A stretch of 6,615 nt of DNA from Prevotellaceae bacterium (lineage in GTDB: Bacteria; Bacteroidota; Bacteroidia; Bacteroidales; UBA932). Location: assembly GCA_031259225.1 (NCBI GenBank), contig JAIRLT010000172.1, positions 1 through 6,615 on the forward strand, in the 5' to 3' direction. Both the position numbers and the translations under genes were made by a program. The notes beneath the pieces were generated by a model. The model was not told the DNA's origin and made no database searches. It saw only the letters and a list, made by a program, of their open reading frames with translations. Numbering within the stretch: position 1 is the first letter of the stretch; each line of letters opens with the position of its first letter. Below are positions 1 to 6,071 of the stretch, in pieces.

Positions 1-596
1 ACATCTCGTCCTACGCCACCCGGACAACCTGTTGGGTCAGTCATTGTATTTATCACTCCGGCAAACTTATCGTTGCTTATCGTTGCTCCATTGATAATAA
101 ATTGTTGCGTACCTTTTAAAGTATAGGTTCCACTTGTATAAGAGGTGGCATTGGGCGGGTAATCGGTTATATACACGCAAGCATTGAATAGAGCGGGCGT
201 TGCACTGCCTAATGTTAATTTCACTGTTGCAGCAAAAGAGCTGGAAGTGTTAGCAGCAGTCCCTTTCACCCATATGCCGCGCGTATTGCCGTTCACGACC
301 GTATATGTAAGCGATGAGTATTGATTGCCGCTACGCGCAATAACCGTAGTGGCGTTTGGCACAAGCGTGGCAGGCGACCAACTGCCTGATGTATTTGCAC
401 CGGTGACAAGTTGAATATCTACAAACACCCATACTTCGTCACGGTGAGTAGCGTCCCTGCCTTTCCACGACAAATCAAATGTTACAGTTTTTGTTAAATT
501 GTCCACATTGGTATTTGTAACAGTTACCGGAGTGGTGCGCTGTGCGTTTATTGCAACGCTTGCAAGCATTGCAAAAAGAAAGAAAATTTTTTTCAT
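1..596 (-). CDS. Secreted protein, N-terminal part only (runs off the left edge)
   Basis: An uninterrupted frame runs leftward from the ATG at 596-594 for 198 codons and is still open at position 1, so the C-terminus is missing. The first 18 residues are a clear Sec signal peptide: a KK pair, a hydrophobic core (IFFLFAMLASVAI) and a likely cleavage after A18 in the motif NAQ, which is common in Bacteroidetes exported proteins. The mature part is rich in Thr, Ser, Asn and Val and probably beta-strand rich. It has a segment VWVFVDIQ at 55-62, RGIWVKG at 106-112 and two cysteines (C140, C191). From memory, this pattern resembles the N-terminal region of large secreted Bacteroidetes proteins that carry FISUMP or sulfatase-modifying-factor-like domains further on; that is inference, because the diagnostic C-terminal part is not here. 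Export is well supported; the function is unknown. A weak promoter-like box (TAGATTTA) lies on the minus strand at 655-648. Confidence 0.88.
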   Translation of the reverse strand, partial: MKKIFFLFAMLASVAINAQRTTPVTVTNTNVDNLTKTVTFDLSWKGRDATHRDEVWVFVDIQLVTGANTSGSWSPATLVPNATTVIARSGNQYSSLTYTVVNGNTRGIWVKGTAANTSSSFAATVKLTLGSATPALFNACVYITDYPPNATSYTSGTYTLKGTQQFIINGATISNDKFAGVINTMTDPTGCPGGVGRD

Positions 597-673
597 GATA
601 TTAAATATTATTTATTAAAGTTTTTAACGTCTATTGTCTATGTTCTCTAAATCTATATTCTGTATTTATTTTT

Positions 674-742
674 CGCAGCGTGGGGATTGTTTTGTAATAA
701 TTTAACAAACACAAACACTTTTTAAAACAACCCCTCGCTACG
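674..742. repeat. Imperfect inverted repeat, hairpin-forming
   Basis: The left arm at 674-693 (CGCAGCGTGGGGATTGTTTT) pairs with the right arm at 724-742 (CGTAGCGAGGGGTTGTTTT when read on the minus strand). There are two mismatches and one bulged base around a 30-nt AT-rich loop. On the plus strand the hairpin is followed by ATTTTTTATT, which looks like an intrinsic terminator tail, but no plus-strand gene ends upstream. It could instead be a small RNA or a folded leader for the minus-strand gene. Confidence 0.5.
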
Positions 743-862
743 ATTTTTTATTCGCTGCCAATTTATATAGTTTCAAGTTTCGGATGTAGATGGAATGTGT
801 TCTTTTTCTATTCCCTCTTTTGGGTCAAGAAAATTTAAAACCGAAACGTGAACTTTGCCTAT

Positions 863-968
863 CAGTTAAAAGGTTTTAGACGACCCACAATAAAATAAGC
901 AAAAATCCACGTTTCTAATGGAGTTGAGCCTCATTCTTTATTGTAAAAGTGTCTAAATTTTTTAACTG
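863..968. repeat. Long imperfect inverted repeat upstream of ileS
   Basis: Three matched blocks pair in nested order: CAGTTAAAA (863-871) with TTTTAACTG (960-968), TTTAGAC (875-881) with GTCTAAA (951-957), and ACAATAAA (887-894) with TTTATTGT (937-944). GG at 872-873 could form G-U pairs with TT at 958-959 in RNA. An internal loop separates the last two blocks, and the apical loop is 42 nt (895-936). A separate pair, GAAACGTG (843-850) and CACGTTTC (908-915), would compete with this fold. It could be a structured RNA, a decayed miniature transposable element, or a site of DNA secondary structure; the sequence does not decide which. Confidence 0.5.
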
Positions 969-1118
969 GAATGAAAGCCGGTATATTTCACAATATGCCT
1001 TTTCAATATTTTAATGAACTTTATGATGCTGCAAATATAGTGAAGTATTTTTTATCTGCAAATTTTTTTTTGCATTTATTAGTAAAACTTATGCCCCGTT
1101 CGTTCTGTAAATTTTCTT

Positions 1119-1126
1119 TATCTTTG
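1119..1126 (+). promoter_or_regulatory. Putative Bacteroidetes-type -7 box for ileS
   Basis: TATCTTTG fits the Bacteroidetes primary sigma -7 consensus TAnnTTTG exactly and lies 25 nt before the ileS ATG, implying a very short leader. No good TTTG -33 box is visible at the usual 19-21 nt spacing, so the call rests on the -7 box and its position. Confidence 0.5.
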
Positions 1127-1151
1127 CAAACATTTTTCTACACAGGAAAGC

Positions 1152-4100
1152 ATGAGCCGAAAATTTAATGAGTATAAGCATTTAGACCTTGCCGCTATCA
1201 ACCGCGAAGTGTTGGAGCGGTGGGAAAAGGAACATACGTTTGAACAGTCGCTGCAACTGCGCAAAGACTGCCCGGCGTTTATTTTTTATGAAGGACCGCC
1301 GTCGGCAAATGGCATGCCGGGCATTCACCACGTGATGGCACGCGCTATCAAGGACGTGTTTTGCCGTTATAAAACGCAAAAAGGTTTTTTGGTTAATCGC
1401 AAGGCGGGCTGGGATACGCACGGGCTGCCGGTGGAACTTGCCGTAGAAAAAATGTTGGGCATCACGAAAGACGATATCGGGAAAAAAATTTCAGTCGAAG
1501 AGTATAACGCCACGTGCCGCAAGGAAGTGATGAAATATACCAAGGAATGGGAAGACCTCACGCGGCGCATGGGCTACTGGGTGGACATGCAGCAGCCGTA
1601 CGTTACGTGCGATAACCGCTATATCGAATCGTTGTGGTACCTGTTAAAACAACTCTACGAGCGGCAACTGTTATATAAGGGCTATACGATCCAGCCGTAT
1701 TCGCCGGCGGCGGGCACGGGGCTAAGTACGCACGAACTGAACCAGCCCGGCTGCTACCGCGATGTGAAAGATACGGCATGCGTGGCGCAATTCAAGGTAA
1801 AAAAGCTGCCTGCCCACGCTGCGCTGCCGGCATGGGGCGATACGTTCCTGCTCGCATGGACAACCACGCCGTGGACGTTGCCGTCGAATACGGCGCTGGC
1901 GGTCGGCGCAGCTATTCGTTATGTATTCGTGCAGACGTTTAATCCCTATACCGGCGCGCCTGTGACGGTGGCGCTGGCAAAGGATTTGTTGCCTGCGTAC
2001 TTTCATCCTGCCAATGCCGGGCGACCGTTGGAAGAATACCGAACGGGGGATAAAAATATTCCGTATCGGGTGGTATCCGAATGTTGCGGCGCCGATTTGG
2101 CGGGCGTGGAATACGAACAACTTTTCCCCTGGGTTCGTCCGGACGGGGCGGCGTTCCGCGTCATCACGGGCGACTTCGTTACTACTGGCGACGGCACCGG
2201 CATCGTGCATATCGCTCCTACTTTCGGCGCCGATGACGACCGCGCCGCCCGACAGCACAACATCCCGCCGCTGCTGCTGATAGACAAAAACGGGAATAAA
2301 CGCCCCATGGTGGATATGACCGGGAAATTTTACCTGCTCGACGAACTTGACGGCGATTTTGTGAAGCATAATATGAACGGGACGCTGTACAGGGAATGGG
2401 CGGGACGGTATGTGAAAAATGAATACGACCCGCGCCTCACTCCTGCCGACCCGACACTGGATGTGGATTTGTGCGTGCTGTTGAAGCAATCCGGCAGCGC
2501 ATTCAAAATCGAAAAATATGTGCACTCGTATCCGCATTGTTGGCGGACGGACAAGCCGGTGCTGTATTACCCGTTAGATAGCTGGTTCGTTAAAACCACC
2601 GCCTGCCGCGAGAAAATGATAGCGTTGAATAATACGATTAACTGGAAACCGTTATCTACCGGCACGGGACGCTTCGGCAAATGGTTGGAAAACCTACAAG
2701 ACTGGAACCTTTCACGCAGTCGCTACTGGGGAACGCCCCTGCCCGTCTGGCGTACCGGTGACGGCAGCGAAGAAATATGTATCGGTTCCGTCGCAGAACT
2801 TTTTGCGGAAATAGAAAAGTCCGTTGCTGCCGGCTATATGCCGTCGAACCCGCTGGCGGCGTTCAAGCCGGGCGACTGTTCCGGCGACAATTATGCGCAC
2901 ATCGACTTGCATCGCCCGTTTGTGGATAACATTATCCTTGTGTCTCCCGGCGGTCAGCCGATGAAGCGCGAAACCGACCTCATTGACGTATGGTTCGATT
3001 CCGGCGCCATGCCTTTTGCACAGGTGCATTATCCTTTTGAAAATGCCTTGCCGGTGGACAACGGCACTGCCTATCCCGCCGATTTTATTTCGGAAGGCGT
3101 TGACCAGACGCGCGGATGGTTTTTCACGCTGCATGCCATTAGCGCCATGGTCAAAGGATCGGTGGCGTTCCGGAATGTGATTTCCAACGGGCTGGTACTC
3201 GACAAAAACGGGAACAAAATGTCGAAACGGTTGGGCAATAGCGTTGATCCCTTTGCTACCATTGACCAATATGGCTCAGACGCCCTGCGCTGGTACATGC
3301 TGACCAACGCCGCGCCGTGGGATAACCTGAAATTCGACCTCGAAGGCGTGGACGAAGTGCGCCGTAAATTTTTCGGCACGCTCTACAATACCTATTCTTT
3401 CTTCGCCTTGTACGCCAACGTCGATAACTACACCGGCACGGAGCCGGAAACGCCCATAGCGGAACGCCCCGAAATTGACCGGTGGATTATTTCACTGCTC
3501 CATACACTGGTAAAAGACGTGGACGCCGCGTATGAAGATTATGATGTAACCCTTGCCGGTCGCAAGATACAGGACTTTGTGTGCGACCACCTCAGCAATT
3601 GGTATGTGCGCCTTAACCGAAAGCGTTTCTGGGGTGGCGGGATGACTGCCGATAAACTGGCGGCTTACCAGACATTATATGCTTGCATGGAAACCGTGTC
3701 GCAACTGGCTGCGCCAATAGCGCCGTTCTTTATGGAACGCCTGTTCTGCGACCTCAACACCGTTACCGGGCGGCATGCCGCAGTGTCGGTGCATCACACG
3801 TTATTTCCGGAGTGTAATGCGTCGTTGATTGACACCACCCTTGAAAAGCAGATGGAACTTGCGCAGCGCGCGTCGTCGATGACGCTGGCATTGCGCCGCA
3901 AGGTGAATATCAAAGTGCGGCAGCCGCTTTCAAAGATAATAATTCCGGCGCTTGACGCTGCCATGCGGGAACAACTGGAAGCGGTAAAACAGCTTGTGCT
4001 AACCGAAGTGAACGTGAAAGAACTCGCGTTCCTGACGGATGCTACCGGCGTTATCGTGAAAAAAATAAAACCCAATTTCAAAACACTGGGTAAAAAATAC

Positions 4101-4586
4101 GGCAGCCGGATGAAAGAAATCGCTGCTGCCATAGCCGCTTTTACGCAAGCGCAAATCAGCAGCGTGGAACGCGCCGCCGTTTATACGTTTGCATTGCCGT
4201 CGGGCGAAGTGTCGCTACAGAAAGAAGACGTGGAAATCATTTCGGAAGATTTGCCCGGCTGGCTGGTAGCGTCGGAAGGCGCGCTCACCGTGGCGTTGGA
4301 CATAACGGTTACCGAAGCGCTCCGCCGCGAAGGCATTGCCCGCGAACTCATCAACCGCATCCAGAACCTGCGCAAGGAAAGCGGGTTCGACGTGGTGGAT
4401 AAAATTGATATTGCTATCGAACAGCAACCCGGCATCGCCGGCGCGGTGGAGGACTTCCGTGACTTGATTGCTACGCAAACCCTCGCCACCGCTATCCGCC
4501 TTGTGCCCGGCTGTCCGGACGGCGTGGCAGTGGATGTGGAAGACATCTGCGTGAAAATAAAAGTAGAAAAATGTAGCGCCGGATAA
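1152..4586 (+). CDS. ileS: Isoleucyl-tRNA synthetase
   Basis: Cytoplasmic class I aminoacyl-tRNA synthetase that joins isoleucine to tRNA-Ile using ATP and edits mischarged valine. At 1144 residues it is longer than E. coli IleRS (938). Visible motifs in order: PPSANGMPGIHH at 49-60, the HIGH-motif site, here GIHH; the CP1 editing domain with WTTTPWTLPSN at 236-246 and GTGIVHIAPTFGADD at 348-362; WNLSRSRYWG at 518-527; EGVDQTRGWF at 648-657; and KMSKR at 689-693. An anticodon-binding helical domain and a long C-terminal extension with KPNFKTLGKKYG at 973-984 follow. The length and that last motif match the IleRS2 (eukaryote/archaea-like) branch, which also occurs in some bacteria and is generally less sensitive to mupirocin; this assignment is inferred. 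The ATG at 1152 has an AGGAAA ribosome-binding site at 1144-1149. The frame is intact. Confidence 0.98.
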   Translation: MSRKFNEYKHLDLAAINREVLERWEKEHTFEQSLQLRKDCPAFIFYEGPPSANGMPGIHHVMARAIKDVFCRYKTQKGFLVNRKAGWDTHGLPVELAVEKMLGITKDDIGKKISVEEYNATCRKEVMKYTKEWEDLTRRMGYWVDMQQPYVTCDNRYIESLWYLLKQLYERQLLYKGYTIQPYSPAAGTGLSTHELNQPGCYRDVKDTACVAQFKVKKLPAHAALPAWGDTFLLAWTTTPWTLPSNTALAVGAAIRYVFVQTFNPYTGAPVTVALAKDLLPAYFHPANAGRPLEEYRTGDKNIPYRVVSECCGADLAGVEYEQLFPWVRPDGAAFRVITGDFVTTGDGTGIVHIAPTFGADDDRAARQHNIPPLLLIDKNGNKRPMVDMTGKFYLLDELDGDFVKHNMNGTLYREWAGRYVKNEYDPRLTPADPTLDVDLCVLLKQSGSAFKIEKYVHSYPHCWRTDKPVLYYPLDSWFVKTTACREKMIALNNTINWKPLSTGTGRFGKWLENLQDWNLSRSRYWGTPLPVWRTGDGSEEICIGSVAELFAEIEKSVAAGYMPSNPLAAFKPGDCSGDNYAHIDLHRPFVDNIILVSPGGQPMKRETDLIDVWFDSGAMPFAQVHYPFENALPVDNGTAYPADFISEGVDQTRGWFFTLHAISAMVKGSVAFRNVISNGLVLDKNGNKMSKRLGNSVDPFATIDQYGSDALRWYMLTNAAPWDNLKFDLEGVDEVRRKFFGTLYNTYSFFALYANVDNYTGTEPETPIAERPEIDRWIISLLHTLVKDVDAAYEDYDVTLAGRKIQDFVCDHLSNWYVRLNRKRFWGGGMTADKLAAYQTLYACMETVSQLAAPIAPFFMERLFCDLNTVTGRHAAVSVHHTLFPECNASLIDTTLEKQMELAQRASSMTLALRRKVNIKVRQPLSKIIIPALDAAMREQLEAVKQLVLTEVNVKELAFLTDATGVIVKKIKPNFKTLGKKYGSRMKEIAAAIAAFTQAQISSVERAAVYTFALPSGEVSLQKEDVEIISEDLPGWLVASEGALTVALDITVTEALRREGIARELINRIQNLRKESGFDVVDKIDIAIEQQPGIAGAVEDFRDLIATQTLATAIRLVPGCPDGVAVDVEDICVKIKVEKCSAG

Positions 4587-4593
4587 AGAAAGG

Positions 4594-4624
4594 TTGCAAT
4601 ATTCATAAAAAAAAACTATCTTCG
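4594..4624 (+). promoter_or_regulatory. Putative promoter of the dksA-like gene
   Basis: In the 66-base gap after ileS, TTG at 4594-4596 and TATCTTCG at 4617-4624 are 20 nt apart. This is close to the Bacteroidetes TTTG / TAnnTTTG promoter pattern, with one deviation in the -7 box. The start codon lies 28 nt downstream of the box. It would let the regulator and lspA be expressed independently of ileS. Confidence 0.5.
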
Positions 4625-4652
4625 CAAACTTAAATTTTAGGAGAAACAGATT

Positions 4653-5042
4653 ATGGCAAAAAAAAACTACCTGAAAGAAAAACTTCGTTACAGCGATAAG
4701 GAATTGCAAGAATTTAAAAAATTAATTCTTGGAAAGCTGGAAAAATCCAAACGCGATTTTGAACAACTGGTATCCAGCGTAAACAATACAGGCGGCAATG
4801 ACACCGAAGATACCGCGCCGACATTTAATGTATTGGAAGAAGGCGCATCGGCATTATCGAAAGAAGAAGCCGGGCAACTGGCGCTGCGCCAACAGAAATT
4901 CATACGTTCGTTGGAAGCCGCTTTAATCCGTATTGAAAATAAAACGTATGGGATTTGCCGCGAAACCGGAAAACTCATCCCGAAAGAACGCCTGCTTTCC
5001 GTGCCGCACGCGACATTGAGCATTGAAGCTAAAGGAAGATAA
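4653..5042 (+). CDS. dksA: TraR/DksA-family RNA polymerase-binding regulator
   Basis: A 129-residue protein with the DksA layout: a helical N-terminal half likely to form a coiled coil (about residues 15-45 and 68-97), a tip between them, and a C-terminal remnant of the zinc-finger domain. DksA binds in the RNA polymerase secondary channel and, with ppGpp, changes promoter activity in the stringent response. The tip retains D50-x-x-D53-x-A55, the same spacing as the functional D71/D74/A76 of E. coli DksA. The zinc finger is degenerate: aligned to E. coli, only C102 remains, while T105, S123 and A126 sit at the other three cysteine positions. From memory this is normal for Bacteroidetes members, so it is not a sign of decay. 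The ATG follows an AGGAG site at 4639-4643. lspA lies 30 nt downstream. Family assignment is secure; that it is the functional DksA of this organism is inference. Confidence 0.93.
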   Translation: MAKKNYLKEKLRYSDKELQEFKKLILGKLEKSKRDFEQLVSSVNNTGGNDTEDTAPTFNVLEEGASALSKEEAGQLALRQQKFIRSLEAALIRIENKTYGICRETGKLIPKERLLSVPHATLSIEAKGR

Positions 5043-5072
5043 GCATTGCATACCATAAAACCGCTACATTCC

Positions 5073-5726
5073 ATGAGGGTGTCCCCCGGAAAAATGGCTG
5101 CTATCATTATTGGTGCAGTCCTCGTTATTGACCAGGCAGTAAAAATCTGGATAAAAACACACATGATGCTGAACCGGGAATTTGCCGTATTCGGCGACTG
5201 GTTTATTATTCACTTTACCGAAAATCCCGGCATGGCTTTCGGCATGACCTTCGGGGGCGATTGGGGGAAATTGCTGTTAAGTGTATTCCGCGTTGTTTTA
5301 GTCATCTGTATCGGTTTTTATTTGGTTAAATTAAGCCGCAGGCAGGCAACGCCGCGCGGCGTAATGGTTGGCTTATCGCTCATCCTCGCCGGCGCGGCGG
5401 GTAATATCATTGACAGTTTATTTTACGGCTTGCTGTTTGACCATTCTTACGGGCAAATAGCGGCATTCCTGCCGGAAAACGGCGGCTATGCTTCGTTCCT
5501 GCATGGGAAGGTGGTAGATATGCTGTACTTTCCCATTATTAAAGACGCGGCGGGCGACCCTTTATTTTTCCGTCCCATTTTCAATATTGCCGACACGGCA
5601 ATTACTACCGGCATTTTCTATTTGCTGCTTTTCCAGCGGAAGTTCTTTGCTACCCGAAAAGCCAAACCCGGCGACGAAACATTGGCGGGCGAAGAGAACG
5701 GCAAGCACGCAGTTCTTGATGCATAA
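5073..5726 (+). CDS. lspA: Lipoprotein signal peptidase (signal peptidase II)
   Basis: Inner-membrane aspartic protease that cleaves the signal peptide from lipid-modified prolipoproteins. Numbered from the ATG at 5073 (217 residues), there are four probable membrane segments at about 8-26, 67-85, 96-121 and 173-187. Family motifs are DQ (D21), ENPGMAFG (50-57), GNIID with catalytic D114, and FNIAD with catalytic D174. Between GNIID and GKVVDM (144-149) there are about 26 more residues than in E. coli LspA, an insertion I associate with Bacteroidetes homologues. The frame also opens upstream at a TTG (5046), only 3 nt after the dksA-like stop and preceded by AGGA at 5033-5036. I prefer the ATG because MRVSPGK just before the first membrane helix matches the usual family N-terminus as I recall it. 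The tail after residue 190 is hydrophilic. It probably shares a transcript with the upstream regulator. Confidence 0.96.
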   Translation: MRVSPGKMAAIIIGAVLVIDQAVKIWIKTHMMLNREFAVFGDWFIIHFTENPGMAFGMTFGGDWGKLLLSVFRVVLVICIGFYLVKLSRRQATPRGVMVGLSLILAGAAGNIIDSLFYGLLFDHSYGQIAAFLPENGGYASFLHGKVVDMLYFPIIKDAAGDPLFFRPIFNIADTAITTGIFYLLLFQRKFFATRKAKPGDETLAGEENGKHAVLDA

Positions 5727-5795
5727 ATTTGAAAAGTGCCGTATTCTGCATAATCCGCCTAAATCCGCGTAATTCCCAAAAATAAATTCCTTGTT

Positions 5796-5815
5796 CCCCC
5801 TTTGAGGTTAGGGGG
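5796..5815 (+). terminator. Weak terminator-like hairpin after lspA
   Basis: CCCCCT (5796-5801) pairs with AGGGGG (5810-5815) around an 8-nt loop, 70 bases after the lspA stop. The following CTTTCGCTT is poor in T, so efficient intrinsic termination is doubtful. It is the only hairpin close to the operon end. Confidence 0.3.
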
Positions 5816-5870
5816 CTTTCGCTTCGTGCGTTCGTCCTTCGCGCACTCCGGTTGGAATGACGGGAAAGTT

Positions 5871-5905
5871 GAAAATTGAAAGTGGAAAGTGGAAAATGGA
5901 AAATG
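5871..5905. repeat. Heptamer tandem array A (GAAARTG x5)
   Basis: Five consecutive 7-nt units: GAAAATT, GAAAGTG twice, GAAAATG twice. The first unit differs at its last base from the GAAARTG pattern. The array ends exactly where the GGCTGGCGC block (5905-5913) begins. Confidence 0.85.
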
Positions 5906-5923
5906 GCTGGCGCTTCGCTTCGC

Positions 5924-5956
5924 GAGTGGAGAATGGAGAGTGGAGAGTGGAGAATT
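5924..5956. repeat. Heptamer tandem array B (GAGARTG x4)
   Basis: After a partial unit (GAGTG, 5924-5928) come GAGAATG, GAGAGTG, GAGAGTG and GAGAATT. The unit differs from array A by one base, so A and B are probably related. The array is bounded by the GC-rich block ending at 5923 and by the 14-nt palindrome starting at 5958. Confidence 0.85.
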
Positions 5957-5957
5957 A

Positions 5958-5971
5958 GCTGGCGCGCCAGC
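5958..5971. repeat. Perfect 14-bp palindrome between arrays B and C
   Basis: GCTGGCGCGCCAGC is fully self-complementary. Its right part, GGCGCGCCAGCC (5961-5972), recurs identically at 6011-6022, and GGCTGGCGC at 5905-5913 is an inverted copy of part of it. Such a site could form a small cruciform or serve as a protein-binding or recombination site; none of these is shown by the sequence. Confidence 0.8.
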
Positions 5972-5972
5972 C

Positions 5973-6006
5973 TAACTCTTAGTTCTTAACTCTTAGTTCT
6001 TAACTC
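5973..6006. repeat. Tandem array C (14-nt unit, 7-nt half-units)
   Basis: TAACTCTTAGTTCT occurs at 5973-5986 and again, identically, at 5987-6000, followed by a partial TAACTC. Each 14-nt unit splits into two similar heptamers, TAACTCT and TAGTTCT, so this array shares the 7-nt period of arrays A and B. Confidence 0.9.
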
Positions 6007-6010
6007 CTCA

Positions 6011-6022
6011 GGCGCGCCAGCC
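6011..6022. repeat. Second copy of the GGCGCGCCAGCC spacer
   Basis: Identical to 5961-5972 and located exactly between arrays C and D. It contains the 8-bp palindrome GGCGCGCC (6011-6018). Confidence 0.85.
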
Positions 6023-6023
6023 A

Positions 6024-6060
6024 ATTAGTCACATTAGCACATTAGTCACATTAGCACATT
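6024..6060. repeat. Tandem array D (17-nt unit x2)
   Basis: ATTAGTCACATTAGCAC occurs at 6024-6040 and again, identically, at 6041-6057, followed by ATT. Each unit is itself a near-duplication (ATTAGTCAC plus ATTAGCAC). Confidence 0.9.
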
Positions 6061-6071
6061 AACTGCCCTGC

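Larger units (their letters stand above)
597..1151. other. AT-rich divergent intergenic region
   Basis: This 555-base spacer separates the minus-strand secreted-protein gene from plus-strand ileS. It is strongly AT-rich with poly-T tracts (for example nine T at 1063-1071) and a repeated octamer CTGCAAAT at 1029-1036 and 1056-1063. No convincing gene was found on either strand. It holds two imperfect inverted repeats (listed separately) and the promoter-like box for ileS near its right end. Confidence 0.7.
5727..6071. other. Intergenic repeat-rich region downstream of lspA
   Basis: No credible gene was seen here on either strand. The stretch is built from short repeats: a 10-nt near-duplication (TAATCCGCCT at 5751-5760, AAATCCGCGT at 5761-5770), a small hairpin, a GC-rich TTCGCTTCG-containing block from about 5816, and then four short tandem arrays separated by GGCGCGCC-type sequence. 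The arrays are listed individually. Confidence 0.7.

Noticed and set aside
840..1151. T-box or other amino-acid-responsive leader for ileS
   Set aside because: No T-box sequence or specifier stem was recognisable, T-boxes are mainly a Firmicutes/Actinobacteria feature, and the likely promoter lies only about 25 nt before the ATG.
971..1168. 65-codon plus-strand frame overlapping the ileS start
   Set aside because: It lies in AT-rich spacer DNA, has Phe/Leu/Lys-rich low-complexity composition expected from that DNA, overlaps ileS by 17 nt in another frame, and contains the likely ileS promoter box.
1722..2537. 271-codon minus-strand frame inside ileS
   Set aside because: It is antisense to a fully intact, motif-rich ileS, and its His/Arg-rich product looks like a by-product of ileS codon use. 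The other antisense frames within ileS are dismissed for the same reason.
5046..5072. TTG at 5046 as the lspA start
   Set aside because: An AGGA lies at suitable spacing, but the nine added residues have no counterpart I recall in the family, and the ATG at 5073 gives a typical N-terminus. It remains an alternative.
5871..6060. CRISPR array
   Set aside because: The repeats are 7-17 nt, contiguous and without unique spacers of regular length, and no cas gene is in the window.
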